From NCBI GenBank assembly GCA_028825055.1, contig JAPKAW010000087.1, forward strand, positions 1 to 7,325: DNA of 7,325 nt, read 5' to 3'. The DNA comes from Flavobacteriales bacterium (GTDB lineage: Bacteria > Bacteroidota > Bacteroidia > Flavobacteriales_D > Sanyastnellaceae). How positions within the stretch are numbered: the first letter of the stretch is position 1; every line of letters starts with the position of its first letter. This document shows positions 7,072 to 7,325 of the stretch, piece by piece. The notes under the pieces were generated by a model. That model did no database searches, had not been told where the DNA came from, and saw nothing but the letters and a program-made list of their open reading frames with translations. The translations under genes and the position numbers were made by a program.

Positions 7072-7104
7072 TAAAGTTAGTAGGTCTCAAGGGCTAGACC
7101 ACAA
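7072..7104 (-). promoter_or_regulatory. Candidate Bacteroidota-type promoter for pheT
   Basis: Reading on the minus strand, TTG (7104-7102) is followed after 22 nt by TAACTTTA (7079-7072), which matches the Bacteroidota -7 pattern TAnnTTTG except at the last base. Transcription would begin roughly 15 nt before the pheT ATG at 7050. The spacing is slightly longer than the usual 19 or so, so this is tentative. Confidence 0.3.
7083..7100. repeat. Inverted repeat GGTCT-8-AGACC in the pheT promoter region
   Basis: Perfect 5-nt arms at 7083-7087 and 7096-7100 flank an 8-nt centre. The repeat lies wholly between the two candidate promoter elements of pheT, where a bound repressor or activator could act. 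It is short enough to be chance. Confidence 0.25.
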
Positions 7105-7126
7105 CGAACTGCACTTTTGGTTTCGA

Positions 7127-7138
7127 GAATTTTAATTC
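7127..7138. repeat. AT-rich inverted repeat GAATT-tt-AATTC between divergent promoters
   Basis: Perfect 5-nt arms at 7127-7131 and 7134-7138 are separated by TT. It sits a few bases upstream of the tRNA promoter's TTG element and about 25 bp upstream of the pheT -33 element, so it could be an upstream AT-rich element or operator for either direction. AT-rich intergenic DNA often contains such palindromes. Confidence 0.2.
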
Positions 7139-7144
7139 ACACTG

Positions 7145-7172
7145 TTGCAAAAAAGAAAGTTGAGTAACTTCG
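7145..7172 (+). promoter_or_regulatory. Candidate Bacteroidota-type promoter for tRNA-Pro
   Basis: TTG (7145-7147), a 17-nt spacer and TAACTTCG (7165-7172) match the Bacteroidota -33/-7 pattern with a single mismatch in the -7 box (TAnnTTTG). The expected start near 7178-7180 would leave a leader of about 33 nt before the tRNA, to be trimmed by 5' processing. No other good match lies between pheT and the tRNA on this strand. Confidence 0.4.
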
Positions 7173-7211
7173 CCTTCCGTTTGTCACATCGCGTGATGAA
7201 CGAACAATCAT

Positions 7212-7287
7212 CGGGATGTAGCTCAGTTGGTAGAGTACGCGTCTGGGGGACGTGTGGTCGCTGGTTCAAGTCCAGTCATCCCGACCA
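7212..7287 (+). tRNA. tRNA-Pro, anticodon GGG
   Basis: The 76-nt sequence folds as a full cloverleaf. The acceptor stem is CGGGATG (7212-7218) with CATCCCG (7277-7283), then discriminator A and an encoded CCA. The D arm is GCTC/GAGT with an 8-nt loop. The anticodon stem CGCGT/ACGTG holds the loop CTGGGGG, placing GGG at 7245-7247, which reads proline codons CCC and CCU. The T arm is GCTGG/CCAGT with loop TTCAAGT. The C1-G72 pair with A73 is the classic bacterial tRNA-Pro identity combination and supports the call independently of the anticodon. One G-U wobble pair occurs in each of the D, anticodon and T stems. It is transcribed divergently from pheT. Confidence 0.97.
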
Positions 7288-7291
7288 ATGA

Positions 7292-7315
7292 ATCCCGGAG
7301 TGAGAGCTCCGGGAT
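7292..7315 (+). terminator. Hairpin terminator after tRNA-Pro
   Basis: ATCCCGGAG (7292-7300) and CTCCGGGAT (7307-7315) form a perfect GC-rich 9-bp stem with a 6-nt loop, starting 4 nt after the tRNA CCA. It is followed by CTTTA, a weak U-tract. The position and stem strength fit an intrinsic terminator or a 3' processing-protecting hairpin. The remaining bases to the window edge contain nothing else recognisable. Confidence 0.65.
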
Positions 7316-7325
7316 CTTTACCACA

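Noticed and set aside
7051..7110. Possible phenylalanine leader peptide or attenuator for pheT.
   Set aside because: The likely leader is too short, has no run of Phe codons and no terminator/antiterminator pair.
1..7325. Mobile elements, CRISPR arrays or integration sites, including attachment at tRNA-Pro.
   Set aside because: No transposase or integrase reading frame, terminal repeats or spaced direct repeats are present; the ATCCCG repetition after the tRNA is accounted for by the terminator hairpin and is too short for an att site.

Overview
The window looks like an ordinary chromosomal segment of a Bacteroidota bacterium, probably of the Flavobacteriales type. The evidence is the style of the two-component pair (a kinase H-box continuing into FNIQGF and a receiver opening ILLVDDEPDILEF), intergenic matches to the Bacteroidota promoter pattern (TTG, about 17-22 nt, TAnnTTTG), generally weak or absent Shine-Dalgarno sequences, and a pheT with no pheS beside it. 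The lineage call rests on motif style, not on a search. No mobile element, CRISPR array, prophage or clear sign of transfer is visible.

Layout: positions 1-308 (+) hold the 3' end of a YcbL/glyoxalase II-like metallo-beta-lactamase-fold hydrolase. It converges, with a 2-nt gap, on a minus-strand block running from 7050 down to 311. In transcription order the block is pheT (phenylalanyl-tRNA synthetase beta chain), a PlsC-type acyltransferase with a C-terminal membrane region, a tandem-VOC-domain protein, an OmpR/PhoB-type response regulator and a membrane histidine kinase. Successive junctions are a 4-nt overlap, a 12-nt gap, a 34-nt gap and a 4-nt overlap. Both overlaps are the same GTGA tetranucleotide, in which a GTG start shares bases with the upstream TGA stop. 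The five genes could be one transcription unit.

Positions 7051-7211 form a divergent intergenic region of about 160 bp with candidate promoters for pheT (-) and for a tRNA-Pro(GGG) gene (+, 7212-7287, CCA encoded). A compact hairpin after the tRNA probably ends its transcript.

Functionally the block mixes aminoacylation (pheT, tRNA-Pro), phospholipid acylation and a two-component system with two membrane helices and no extracytoplasmic sensor domain. Nothing shows that the kinase controls its neighbours; co-transcription is the simplest link. I did not find a new biological system. The best oddities are the tandem VOC protein, whose two domains lack different metal ligands, the H-x5-D acyltransferase motif with a C-terminal membrane region, and a Lys-Ser replacement of the Lys-Pro dipeptide in the receiver domain.
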